Below, in pieces: positions 23,189-31,101 of a stretch of 32,298 bases of DNA (position 1 is the first letter of the stretch; every line of letters begins with the position of its first letter). Origin of the DNA: Clostridia bacterium (GTDB lineage: Bacteria > Bacillota > Clostridia > Christensenellales > Aristaeellaceae); assembly GCA_030535375.1 (NCBI GenBank), contig JAUNJB010000005.1, positions 1 through 32,298 on the forward strand. The letters are read 5' to 3'. The position numbers were made by a program, and so were the translations under genes. The notes under the pieces were generated by a model, which was not told the DNA's origin, did not search any database, and was given only the letters and a program-made list of their open reading frames with translations.

Positions 23189-24157
23189 ATGAAAAAGATC
23201 ATTTCTGTGATGATCGCTGCGGTGCTGCTCTGCGTGTGCGCCGCTGCGATGGCGGACATGAACATTGTTGCCCTGAGCGGCCCGACTGCGATGGGCATGG
23301 TACAGATGATGAATGAGGCCGAGGAGGGCGGCAGCCTGGAGGAGCGCGGCTACAGCTTCACCATCGCCTCGGCGGTGGACGAGGTATCCCCGATGATCGT
23401 GCAGGGAACGACCGATATCGCGGCCGTGCCGGCGAATCTGGCCTCCGTGCTGTACAACAAGACCGAGGGCGGCGTGCAGGTGCTGGCCGTCAACACGCTC
23501 GGCGTGCTCTACATCGTGGAGAACGGCGAGAGCGTTCAGTCCGTTGAGGATCTGCGCGGCAGGACGATCTATGCCAGCGGAAAGGGCGCGACGCCGGAGT
23601 ACGCGCTCAATTACATCCTTTCCAGCAATGGCATCGATCCGGAAAAGGACGTGACGATCGAGTGGAAGAGCGAGCACGCCGAGTGCCTCTCCACGATCCT
23701 CGCGGAGGAGAACGGGGTTGCCATGCTGCCCCAGCCGTTTGTGACGACCGCGCAGACGAAGAGCGAGGCGATCCGCGTCGCACTGGATCTGACCGCGGAG
23801 TGGGATGCCCTGCAGGCCGATGTCGAAAACCCGAGCGCGCTGATTACCGGCGTGGTCATCGCCCGCAAGGCGTTTGTCGAGGAGAACCCGGATGCGGTGA
23901 AGGCGTTCATGGAGGATTACAAGGCCTCCGTCGAATTCGTCAACAGCAGCAACGACGAGGCCGCGGCGCTGGTGGGCAAGTACGGCATCGTGCCGGAGGC
24001 CGTGGCGCAGAAGGCGCTTCCCGCGTGCAATATCGTGTTTATCGAGGGCGGCGAGATGCAGGAGAAGCTGGAGGGATATCTCTCTGTGCTGCTTGAGCAG
24101 AATGCTACATCCGTCGGCGGCAAGCTGCCGGAGGCCGACTTCTACTACGCGCAATAA
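23189..24157 (+). CDS. ABC transporter solute-binding protein (NitT/TauT/ThiY type)
   Basis: 322 residues; ATG behind AAAGGAAGGAA. Signal peptide of about 22 residues, cleavage after AAAMA, no convincing lipobox. The mature part is a small two-lobe binding protein of the NMT1/SsuA class: MNIVALSGPTAMGMVQ at the start, VQGTTDIAAVPANLASVL near 70, DLRGRTIYASGKGATPEY near 125, and a VVIARKAFVEENPDAV stretch near 230. Together with the next two genes it forms a nitrate/sulfonate/thiamine-precursor-type importer. Similar transporters next to Crp/Fnr genes have no assigned substrate; the regulon here points to a metal chelate or related small molecule (inference). Confidence 0.88.
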   Translation: MKKIISVMIAAVLLCVCAAAMADMNIVALSGPTAMGMVQMMNEAEEGGSLEERGYSFTIASAVDEVSPMIVQGTTDIAAVPANLASVLYNKTEGGVQVLAVNTLGVLYIVENGESVQSVEDLRGRTIYASGKGATPEYALNYILSSNGIDPEKDVTIEWKSEHAECLSTILAEENGVAMLPQPFVTTAQTKSEAIRVALDLTAEWDALQADVENPSALITGVVIARKAFVEENPDAVKAFMEDYKASVEFVNSSNDEAAALVGKYGIVPEAVAQKALPACNIVFIEGGEMQEKLEGYLSVLLEQNATSVGGKLPEADFYYAQ

Positions 24158-24180
24158 GGCGACAACAGCAAAACAGGCAT

Positions 24181-24202
24181 ATGCTCTCCGCACGGGGAGC
24201 AT
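24181..24202 (+). terminator. Intercistronic hairpin between binding protein and permease
   Basis: ATGCTCTCC (24181-24189), GCAC, GGGGAGCAT (24194-24202): 9-bp stem with one G-T wobble, then TTTGCTTTC. Its place, right after a binding-protein gene, is the same as that of the hairpin at 1983-2019. Partial termination or mRNA protection would give excess binding protein. Confidence 0.6.
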
Positions 24203-24225
24203 TTGCTTTCTAAATCGGGAGTGCG

Positions 24226-24975
24226 ATGATGAAAAAAAGGAAAATTAAGCTGTGGGCGGTCATCAGCTGGCTGCTCGTCTGGCAGGCGTGCAGCATGGCG
24301 GTGAAAAGCGACATCTTTCTGGTGTCGCCGCTGCGCGTGGTGAGCAGGCTCTTTGAACTCGCCGTGACGGCGAAGTTCTGGCAATCCATCGGCTTTTCGC
24401 TGGCGCGCATCGGCAGCGGGTTCCTGCTGGCGATGTGCTGCGGCATTGTGCTGGCGGCGCTGGCCGCGCGCTATTCGCGCATAGAGGAGCTGCTGGCCCC
24501 CGCCGTTCTGGCGATCAAGACGATTCCCGTGGCTTCGTTCATCATTCTGGCGCTCATCTGGTTTTCCTCCAGGAACCTCGCCGTGCTGATCTCGTTTTTG
24601 ATGGTTTTGCCGATCATATACACGAATGTGCTCGATGGCATACGGGCCGTAAAGCCCGAAATGCTGGAGATGGCGGCGCTCTTTCGCATTCCGGCGGTGA
24701 CCAGGGTGCGCTGCGTCTATCTGCCGGAGGTCATGCCGTTCTTTCGCTCGGGCTGCACGGTGGCCTTGGGGCTCTGCTGGAAATCCGGCATTGCGGCGGA
24801 GGTCATCGGCGTGCCCAAGGGCTCCATCGGCGAGCATTTGCAGCAGGCGAAGATCTATCTGGAGACGCCGGATCTGTTTGCCTGGACGATTGTGATCGTG
24901 CTGGTGAGCGTGCTTTTTGAAAAGATCATCCGGCTGCTCCTGGACAGACTGGCCGCGCGCCTGATGGAGGTGTGA
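24226..24975 (+). CDS. ABC transporter permease (NitT/TauT type)
   Basis: 249 residues with six hydrophobic segments. The cytoplasmic EAA-like loop that docks the ATPase is seen at about residues 147-166 (EMAALFRIPAVTRVRCVYLP). The SPLRVVSRLFELA segment after the first membrane span is typical of SsuC/ThiX-like permeases. Starts at ATG 24226 and overlaps the downstream ATPase region by GTGA. Forms the importer with the binding protein and the ATPase beside it. Confidence 0.9.
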   Translation: MMKKRKIKLWAVISWLLVWQACSMAVKSDIFLVSPLRVVSRLFELAVTAKFWQSIGFSLARIGSGFLLAMCCGIVLAALAARYSRIEELLAPAVLAIKTIPVASFIILALIWFSSRNLAVLISFLMVLPIIYTNVLDGIRAVKPEMLEMAALFRIPAVTRVRCVYLPEVMPFFRSGCTVALGLCWKSGIAAEVIGVPKGSIGEHLQQAKIYLETPDLFAWTIVIVLVSVLFEKIIRLLLDRLAARLMEV

Positions 24976-24977
24976 AC

Positions 24978-25592
24978 GTGGGCGATATCGTCATCAAAAA
25001 TCTGAATAAAGCGTTTGATGGAAAGCCCGTGCTGCGCAATCTGTCGCTGCGGATTCCCTCGGGGCGGTGCTTTGCGATCATGGCGCCGTCCGGATACGGG
25101 AAGACGACGCTGCTTCGCATACTGATGGGCTTTGAACGGGCGGACAGCGGCAGCATTGACGGGCTTGAGGGACAGCGCCTCAGCGCGGTTTTCCAGGAGG
25201 ACAGGCTATGCGAGCATCTTTCCGCGCTGCAGAATATCCGGCTTGTGCGCCCCGAACTGCCGAGGGATGCGATGGTCGGGGCGCTCCGGAACGTGGGCCT
25301 CGCGGATTGCTGCGATCAGCCCGTGCGGGAGCTCTCCGGCGGCATGCGAAGGCGCGCCGCGCTTGTGCGGGCGCTGATGGCCCAATATGATGTGCTTATC
25401 CTGGATGAGCCGTTCAAGGGGCTGGATGAGGAGACGAAGGCGCTTGTCATCCGGGAGACCAGGGAGAGGATCGCGGGAAAGACGGCTGTGATGGTGACGC
25501 ACGATCCCAAGGAGGCCGAAGCCATGGGCGCGGAGGTTGTGGCGCTTGAAAGCGCGGCGGATGTGCAGCCCGGCGAGAGGCCGGCGGAATGA
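24978..25592 (+). CDS. ABC transporter ATP-binding protein (NitT/TauT type)
   Basis: 204 residues from the GTG at 24978, seven bases after GGAGG; the GTG at 24972 overlaps the permease stop but is too close to that site. Walker A APSGYGKTT (about 35-43), signature LSGGM, Walker B VLILDEPFKGLDEE, H-loop MVTHDPKEA. At 204 residues it is shorter than usual (about 240-260), mostly because the N-terminal and C-terminal extensions are trimmed; all motor motifs are kept. It drives the importer formed by the two upstream genes. The next gene (AraC) starts in its stop codon. Confidence 0.9.
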   Translation: MGDIVIKNLNKAFDGKPVLRNLSLRIPSGRCFAIMAPSGYGKTTLLRILMGFERADSGSIDGLEGQRLSAVFQEDRLCEHLSALQNIRLVRPELPRDAMVGALRNVGLADCCDQPVRELSGGMRRRAALVRALMAQYDVLILDEPFKGLDEETKALVIRETRERIAGKTAVMVTHDPKEAEAMGAEVVALESAADVQPGERPAE

Positions 25593-26581
25593 ACGGAAAG
25601 CGATGGGACAGCGTGGAGGAAAGGACATACGAGGAAGAGGCGTTTGGGCAACGGGCCCGCAGGCTGAGCGAGCAGGGCGAAAAGGTGGTCTATCGGATTG
25701 ACTGTGATACCGGCATGGGGATCATCACGGATTACCGGCTGTTTCCGGGGATCAGCCTGCAGTTTAACGAGATTTGCGGCAGCGCACTGCCGGAGCAGCC
25801 GTGCAAAGCGCCCCTTTTGGAACTCAACTACTGTGAAAAGGGGCAGTATGAGTGCGAATTCAGCCGGGGCGGCTGCGCATGCCTGCGTGAGGGAGGCTTT
25901 GCCGCCAGCAGCCAGAACGAGCGCAAGATCCGCTCCCATTTCCCGCTGGAAACCTATGTGGGCATCAGCGTGCTGATTGACGTGTCCAGGGCGCAGCGCT
26001 TTGTTTCCGCCCATTATCCGGAGCTTTCCCTGTGCCTTGACGCTTTGCCGGAACGCCTCTGCCCGGAGCATACCTGCCTGAGCCTGCCGGATCACAACCG
26101 GATCCGGGAGATCTTCAGGCAGATATACGACGTGCCCGCGGCGGTGGAGGCGCCGGCATACTACCGAGTCAAGGTGCTGGAGCTTCTTCTCCTGCTGACC
26201 TCGATCAGGCCGTGTCCGTCCGCGTGTGTGCACTATCTCAAGGGGGACAGAAAGGCGCTGATGGAGCAAATCCGGCTGCGCCTGCAGCAGACGCTTGACG
26301 AGGAGCTTCCGCTCCGCGGCGTTGCGGAGACATACGGCATCTGCCTCAGCGTGCTCAGGCGGGATTTTACGCGGCTTTACGGCCTCGGCCCCGGCGCGTA
26401 TCGCAGACGCTGCCGGATGCAGGCAGCCGCGAGAATGCTTGTGGGCACGGATCTGCCCGTCACGGACATCGCCGCGCAGGTGGGCTACCGAAACGCCAGC
26501 AAGTTTTCATCGGCGTTTCGGGAAGAGATGGGAAAGACACCTGCGGCTTACCGAAAAACGCACGGCGTTTTGGAGCATTGA
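25589..26581 (+). CDS. AraC family transcriptional regulator
   Basis: 330 residues, starting by ATGA overlap with the ABC ATPase. The C-terminal 100 residues carry the double helix-turn-helix: LPLRGVAETYGICLSVLRRDF and then DIAAQVGYRNASKFSSAFRE, the second one a strong AraC signature ending KTPAAYR. The N-terminal domain (GMGIITDYRLFPGISLQFNE, then LLELNYCEKGQYECEF) is like that of the other AraC protein at 31102-32052, and both resemble YbtA-type regulators that sense siderophores. It probably activates the importer or a linked metallophore system when its ligand is bound. Confidence 0.9.
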   Translation: MNGKRWDSVEERTYEEEAFGQRARRLSEQGEKVVYRIDCDTGMGIITDYRLFPGISLQFNEICGSALPEQPCKAPLLELNYCEKGQYECEFSRGGCACLREGGFAASSQNERKIRSHFPLETYVGISVLIDVSRAQRFVSAHYPELSLCLDALPERLCPEHTCLSLPDHNRIREIFRQIYDVPAAVEAPAYYRVKVLELLLLLTSIRPCPSACVHYLKGDRKALMEQIRLRLQQTLDEELPLRGVAETYGICLSVLRRDFTRLYGLGPGAYRRRCRMQAAARMLVGTDLPVTDIAAQVGYRNASKFSSAFREEMGKTPAAYRKTHGVLEH

Positions 26582-26604
26582 GGCGGAATGAGGCCGTTCA
26601 GGAG

Positions 26605-26661
26605 TGGCAAAGCGGCTGGAGATGGGGTAAAATCCCTTTTAGTTAGAATAAGCTAACTAAA
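26605..26661 (+). promoter_or_regulatory. Promoter and operator of the ZinT-like gene (site 4)
   Basis: A weak -35 (TGGCAA, 26605-26610) and a good -10 TAAAAT (26628-26633) are followed by the longest copy of the palindrome: TTTAGTTAG (26638-26646), AATAAG, CTAACTAAA (26653-26661), 9-bp perfect arms with core GTTAG-N6-CTAAC at 26642-26657. The site lies over the predicted start of transcription, as at site 3. Direct reading; the binding protein is inferred. Confidence 0.75.
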
Positions 26662-26682
26662 TAAATGGAAAGGGTGTTTCAT

Positions 26683-27369
26683 ATGAAGAATTGCTTTGCA
26701 TCCGTGATGGCCGTATTCCTTCTGGCCTGTCTGCTGGTGGTATCCTCCGCCGTGGCGGAGGAGGCGGTCAATCCCGAGGCGCTGCTTGATGAACTGACCG
26801 GCACGTATGACGAGCTGTTTACGACCATCTGCGCGCCGGAATACGACGACATTTGGCTGGAGCGCTGCGCGCAGTACGTCGGTGCAGAGAATGCGGAGGC
26901 CGTCGCCGCGATGCTCAAGGGCGCATGCGTGGGCGAGATTTACGGCCAGGAGGCCGTCGATGCCTACACGGCCGCGCCGGAGAGCACGGTGTTTGACTGC
27001 TTCTTCATCAACGGGGTAAACCAGTTTGTCTTTAGCGGCAGCCGGATCAGCGGCCTTGACAAAGAGGGCAATGTGGTGTTTGACCATGACTACCGGTATG
27101 TGGAGACCGTGGAAGGGATTTTCACACCGTACATCTACAAGACCGATGATGCGGATGCGGGCGAATTCACCTACGTCTGTCTGGCGCCCGACACCCCGGA
27201 GGGCACGTTCCACATCGAGTTCCGCTATGGCGGCGATCTTGAAGCGCTCAAGCAGGCGTATGAAGGGCCCTATGCCTATTGGCTGGCGGCGGGCATTCCT
27301 GCCGATGCGGACGCCGAGATGATCTACAACTGCATCGATCTCTTCTGCTCGGAGAACGCGGCGGAGTGA
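26683..27369 (+). CDS. Secreted ZinT/AdcA-like metal-binding protein
   Basis: 228 residues from the ATG at 26683, with GGAAAGGG eight bases before it. Signal peptide of about 25 residues ending SSAVA. The mature protein is strongly acidic. Its C-terminal part (EGTFHIEFRYGGDLEALK, then GPYAYWLAAGIPAD, ending CIDLFCSEN) looks like the HFHI...Gx...WPTYYP region that ends ZinT and the ZinT part of AdcA, in which His residues bind zinc outside the membrane. Only some of the classical His ligands are evident, so it could bind another metal. It is alone between site 4 and a terminator. A secreted metal carrier under the same operator as the importer and GTPase operons fits a metal-starvation response. 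Confidence 0.6.
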   Translation: MKNCFASVMAVFLLACLLVVSSAVAEEAVNPEALLDELTGTYDELFTTICAPEYDDIWLERCAQYVGAENAEAVAAMLKGACVGEIYGQEAVDAYTAAPESTVFDCFFINGVNQFVFSGSRISGLDKEGNVVFDHDYRYVETVEGIFTPYIYKTDDADAGEFTYVCLAPDTPEGTFHIEFRYGGDLEALKQAYEGPYAYWLAAGIPADADAEMIYNCIDLFCSENAAE

Positions 27370-27394
27370 GATTGGCCTTACATCCCGGGAATTG

Positions 27395-27445
27395 AAAAAA
27401 AGCGGGCTTCCCCTTCGCGATGGAGAGGGGAGCCCGCTTTTTATG
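27395..27445. terminator. Bidirectional intrinsic terminator between convergent genes
   Basis: AAAAAGCGGGCTTCCCCT (from 27397) pairs with AGGGGAGCCCGCTTTTT (to 27442) with one bulged T and a short loop. A runs precede it and T runs follow it, so it works for the ZinT-like gene and for the leftward ABC genes. Confidence 0.9.
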
Positions 27446-27449
27446 CGAT

Positions 27450-29204
27450 TCAGGAGGCGGTGATTTTCCAGCCCTCGGCCTGTCTGCGCACCTCGGCAAA
27501 GCGCCTGTACAGGCCGTCCTCGCCGATCAGCTGCGCGTGCGTGCCCTGCTGGACGATGCGTCCGTCCTGCACGACCAGGATCTGGTCGGCGTTTTCGATG
27601 GTGGCCAGCCGGTGGGCGATGGTGACGACGGTCTTTTTGCGCGTCAGCTCTGCCAGTGCGGCCTGGATGAGATGCTCATTCTCCGGATCGATGCTGGCCG
27701 TGGCCTCGTCCAGGATGACGATGGGCGCGTCCTTGAGGATGGCGCGCGCGATGGAGATGCGCTGGCGCTCCCCGCCGGAGAGCGTGCCGCCGCCCTCGCC
27801 GATTACGGTGTCGTAGCCGTTGGGCAGGGCCATGATGAAATCGTGACACTGCGCCTTTTTGGCTGCGGCGATCATCTCCGCCTCGGTCGCGCCGGGCCTG
27901 CCAAAGCAGATGTTCTGGCGGATGGTGTCGTGGAACAGATACACGTTCTGGAACACCATGGAGATGTTCTTTAAAAGGCTGTCGCAGGTGAACTCCCGCA
28001 CGTCGTGGCCTCCGATGCGGATGCAGCCGCTGTTGACATCATAGAATCGGGCGATCAGGTTGCAGATGGTGGTCTTGCCGCTGCCCGACGGGCCGACGAT
28101 CGCGGTGGATGTGCCCTCGGGCATGGAAAAGCTCACATCGCGGAGCACGTCGCCCTCCCCGTAGCCAAAGCGGACGCGGTCAAAGGTGATGTCAAACCGG
28201 CGGAGCGGGATATCCCGGCCGTCCCTGTCGATGTAGTGCTGTTCCTTGAGGGCGTCCAGCTGGTCCATGGCGTGATCGATGATGCTCAGCACATGGGCGC
28301 TGTCGCTGATGGATTCCACCCCCGCAAAGATGCCGAAGGAGAGGAAGGCAAACATCAGCATCAGAGGAAGCGCCATCTGTCCGGCGAGGCCCATGGAAAT
28401 CGCCGCGGCGGCCAGAGCGACCGAGGCGGTCTTGAGCGCCAGCAGATGCAGGCAGTTGGCGGGGGTGTAGCCCCATTCGATATCCAGATTGACCTTGCGG
28501 CTCTCGGCGCAGGCGTCCGCCAGGGAGGCCATGGCCGCGCCGCCCTGGCCGAAGGATTTGACCGTGGCCAGGCCGCGCGCATATTCCAGTGTGGCGGCGG
28601 TCAGGTCGCGCTCCGCCTGTGTGGCCCTCGGCGCGAACCGCGCGCTGTGACGGCCGATGAGCAGCAGAAACAGGAAGGAGACTGCCGCGCCCGCCAGCGC
28701 GATCAGCGCCGTTTTGGGGCTGATGACCGCCAGAGACAGAAAGATGCACAGAAAATTGAGATAGCCGCCCACAAAGGTATCCACCATGCGCATGCCCATG
28801 TTTTCCAGCGTGTTCAGCCCCGTGGTGATGGCGTTCAGGATGCTGCCGGTGTCCATCTGCTGGAAATAGCCGAGGGACACGCGCTTGAGCGCGTCTCCGA
28901 TGGCCAGCCTGTCCCGCGCCACCAGCTCGTAGCCGATTGTCTCCTGGAATTTGGAGCGCATGTAGTCAAACAGAAAGCGCAGAAAAACCAGTATGGCGAT
29001 GATCAGGAGGCTGAGCCAGGTCCAGCGGGAGTCGAAGGAAACGCCGTCCCGGGCGGATTCGATGAGCATGCCGACGGTATATGCCGCGATCATCACAGGG
29101 CCTGCGGCGAACCAGGTGGAGAAAAAGGAAAAGACGAAGCCGATGTAGAGATTCCTGCGGAAGGAACCGCACCAACGGATAATTCTGGCGATGGTTCTGA
29201 ACAT
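27450..29204 (-). CDS. ABC half-transporter, second subunit of a YbtPQ/IrtAB-like pair
   Basis: 584 residues: a six-span membrane domain (about 15-310) joined to a nucleotide-binding domain with Walker A GPSGSGKTT, signature LSGGERQR, Walker B VILDEATASIDPENEH and H-loop TIAHRLA. DEATAS-x-DPENE is typical of the siderophore-related YbtPQ/IrtAB branch of exporters-by-fold, some of which import ferric siderophores. It begins 3 bases after the first subunit ends, so the two surely form a heterodimer. The operon lies under an AraC regulator of YbtA type. Transport direction cannot be settled from sequence. Confidence 0.9.
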   Translation of the reverse strand: MFRTIARIIRWCGSFRRNLYIGFVFSFFSTWFAAGPVMIAAYTVGMLIESARDGVSFDSRWTWLSLLIIAILVFLRFLFDYMRSKFQETIGYELVARDRLAIGDALKRVSLGYFQQMDTGSILNAITTGLNTLENMGMRMVDTFVGGYLNFLCIFLSLAVISPKTALIALAGAAVSFLFLLLIGRHSARFAPRATQAERDLTAATLEYARGLATVKSFGQGGAAMASLADACAESRKVNLDIEWGYTPANCLHLLALKTASVALAAAAISMGLAGQMALPLMLMFAFLSFGIFAGVESISDSAHVLSIIDHAMDQLDALKEQHYIDRDGRDIPLRRFDITFDRVRFGYGEGDVLRDVSFSMPEGTSTAIVGPSGSGKTTICNLIARFYDVNSGCIRIGGHDVREFTCDSLLKNISMVFQNVYLFHDTIRQNICFGRPGATEAEMIAAAKKAQCHDFIMALPNGYDTVIGEGGGTLSGGERQRISIARAILKDAPIVILDEATASIDPENEHLIQAALAELTRKKTVVTIAHRLATIENADQILVVQDGRIVQQGTHAQLIGEDGLYRRFAEVRRQAEGWKITAS

Positions 29205-29207
29205 GGT

Positions 29208-30977
29208 TTAAACCTCCCTTCCCGACGATACCGCCCAATGCTGCGCGCCCACATGGGCCTGCCACATCCGCCGGTAGAGCGGGCAGCGCTTCAGCAGTTC
29301 ATCCTGCGTGCCCTGCGCGGCGATCCGTCCCTGGTCGAGCACGACGATGTTGTCCGCGTGGCGGATGGTGGAGAGCCTGTGCGCGATGACCAGCAGGGTC
29401 TTGCCCTTCGTCAGCGCTGCGATGCCGCGCTGAAGCTTGTCCTCGTTTTCGGGATCGGTGAAGGCTGTGGCCTCGTCGAGAATCACGATCGGCGCGTCCT
29501 TGAGCAGCATCCGGGCGATGGCGATGCGCTGCTTTTCGCCGCCGGAGAGGCGCTTGCCCGCTTCGCCCGCGGGCGTGTCGTAGCCCTGCGGCAGACGGCG
29601 GATGAATTCGTCGCACTGGGCCGCGCGGGCCGCGGCGTAGACCTCCTCATCGGTCGCGTCCGGTTTGCCCAGGCGGATATTCTCCCTGAGCGAGCAGCGG
29701 AAGAGAAAATTATCCTGCGCAACGAAGCTGACCATGTCCGCCAGCTGCCCGAGCGGCATGTTTTTGATGTTCACCCCGCCGATGGCGATCTCGCCGGCAT
29801 CCACGTCCCAGAAGCGGGAGATCAGCCTGGCCAGCGTCGATTTGCCGCTGCCCGAGGGGCCGACCAGCGCGGTGAAGCTTCCCTGAGCCAGCGTGAGCGA
29901 TACGCCGTGAATGACCTCGTTTGCCGCTTTGCCCGAATAGGAGAAGCGGACATCCCGCAGGGTGATGCCGCAGCCTTCTGGCGACGCCTTGGCCGCGGGC
30001 TCGGGAAGGGAGGGCATATCGAGGTACTGCTGCAATTCTTCCACGGTGAGCTGTACCTGCTTGATGCGGTTGGAAAAGACCTCCAGTTGGGCAAGCGATG
30101 TCACCATGGACATGGACAGCATCACGCACAGGGCGGCCTGCGCGGCCGTGAGCTGGCCTTGCGCGGCCAGGTGCAGGCTCACGGGCAGCACGCCCAGCAG
30201 CGTGGAGGGGAACAGCGCGAAGGCGAGCTTCATGGTCACCCAGGTGGAGGAGAGCCACTTGATGATGAAATCCCGGTACCGCGTGATGGAGCCGGCGAAT
30301 TTCTCATAGGACACGCCGGAGCGGCCGAAAGCCTTGATGACCTCGATTCCCTCCACGTATTCCACGATGGCGCTGTTCATGGAGGAGCCGGATTGATTGT
30401 ACACATCGTAGTTTTTGCCGCTGATTTTAAACGTAAGGGCCATGCACAGGAAGGAGAGCGGCAGGGTCACCAGCGAGGCGAGTGCCGCCCGGACATCCAC
30501 CGTGCACAGCGCGATGAAGCTGACCAGGGGCAGGATCAGATGACCGCAGCCCTCGGGGATCATGTGGGCCAGAGGGGGCTCCATGCCCTCGATTTTTTCG
30601 ACCATGGCGTTCTTGATTTCGCCGATGGAGTGCGCCGTAACCTCGCCGAGCGGCGCATGCAGGAATCGATCCGCCAGCCGCAGGCGCAGCTCTTCCAAAA
30701 TGGTGTAGGCCGCCGTGTGGGACAGTCCGGTGGACAGGCCGAAGCCGACGACCTTGACGACGTAGGCGGTCAATGCCAGGCCGCACCAGCGCGCCATATC
30801 CTGCATGGTCAGGCGGTCCGCCGCAAACAGATCGATCAGGCGGAATACGCAGAAGTAGGGGATCAGCCCGGCCGTGACGCTGACGACGGACAGCGCGACG
30901 GAGCCGATCAGCAGCTTCTTTTTGGGCTGGGCGTAGCCGAACAGAACGGCCAGCCAGCCCTGTTTTTTGTCTTTCAA
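29208..30977 (-). CDS. ABC half-transporter, first subunit of a YbtPQ/IrtAB-like pair
   Basis: 589 residues from the TTG at 30977, about nine bases after AGAAAGGAG; a TTG at 31034 would add residues that run through a hairpin and lacks a binding site. Membrane domain with six spans (about 10-310), then the nucleotide-binding domain: Walker A GPSGSGKST, signature LSGGEKQR, Walker B VILDEATAFTDPENED, H-loop VIAHRLST. The DEATAFTDPENE wording matches one partner of YbtPQ-like pairs and the downstream gene matches the other. Its ribosome binding site is one arm of a perfect 17-bp inverted repeat (30980-31059), so translation may be gated. It follows the AraC gene by about 125 bases. Confidence 0.9.
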   Translation of the reverse strand: MKDKKQGWLAVLFGYAQPKKKLLIGSVALSVVSVTAGLIPYFCVFRLIDLFAADRLTMQDMARWCGLALTAYVVKVVGFGLSTGLSHTAAYTILEELRLRLADRFLHAPLGEVTAHSIGEIKNAMVEKIEGMEPPLAHMIPEGCGHLILPLVSFIALCTVDVRAALASLVTLPLSFLCMALTFKISGKNYDVYNQSGSSMNSAIVEYVEGIEVIKAFGRSGVSYEKFAGSITRYRDFIIKWLSSTWVTMKLAFALFPSTLLGVLPVSLHLAAQGQLTAAQAALCVMLSMSMVTSLAQLEVFSNRIKQVQLTVEELQQYLDMPSLPEPAAKASPEGCGITLRDVRFSYSGKAANEVIHGVSLTLAQGSFTALVGPSGSGKSTLARLISRFWDVDAGEIAIGGVNIKNMPLGQLADMVSFVAQDNFLFRCSLRENIRLGKPDATDEEVYAAARAAQCDEFIRRLPQGYDTPAGEAGKRLSGGEKQRIAIARMLLKDAPIVILDEATAFTDPENEDKLQRGIAALTKGKTLLVIAHRLSTIRHADNIVVLDQGRIAAQGTQDELLKRCPLYRRMWQAHVGAQHWAVSSGREV

Positions 30978-30979
30978 AG

Positions 30980-31059
30980 GGAAACGCTCCTTTCTCTTCA
31001 AGCGATGGACGGCAGCGTTTTTCTGCCGTCTCAAGCTTAGCAGAGAAAGGAGCGCGTTT
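30980..31059 (-). promoter_or_regulatory. 17-bp inverted repeat that can bury the ribosome binding site of the ABC pair
   Basis: In the minus-strand RNA the arm from 31059-31043 (GGAAACGCUCCUUUCUC) is perfectly complementary to the arm 30996-30980 (GAGAAAGGAGCGUUUCC). The second arm holds the AAAGGAG ribosome binding site and ends two bases before the TTG start. Between them lies a second perfect hairpin (GACGGCAG, 7-base loop, CTGCCGTC; 31008-31030). There is no T tract, so a terminator is unlikely; a structural gate on translation is the best reading. An alternative is a DNA-level site for the AraC regulator. Confidence 0.75.
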
Positions 31060-31101
31060 CCGCTCCGTCTGGGCGATCCTGTCCCGCCCGGATGAAAAAG
31101 T

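Noticed and set aside
15277..26657. DtxR-type iron box as the explanation of the GTTAG palindromes
   Set aside because: The classical DtxR site has its GTTAG/CTAAC arms one base apart, whereas here they are six apart. Kept only as an alternative, since other metal repressors could use this spacing.
28005..31040. Open frame of about 1,011 codons on the plus strand opposite the two ABC transporter genes
   Set aside because: Antisense artefact of GC-rich codon use: the translation is low-complexity, rich in His, Gln, Asp and Gly, with no domain, while both leftward frames carry complete ABC motifs.
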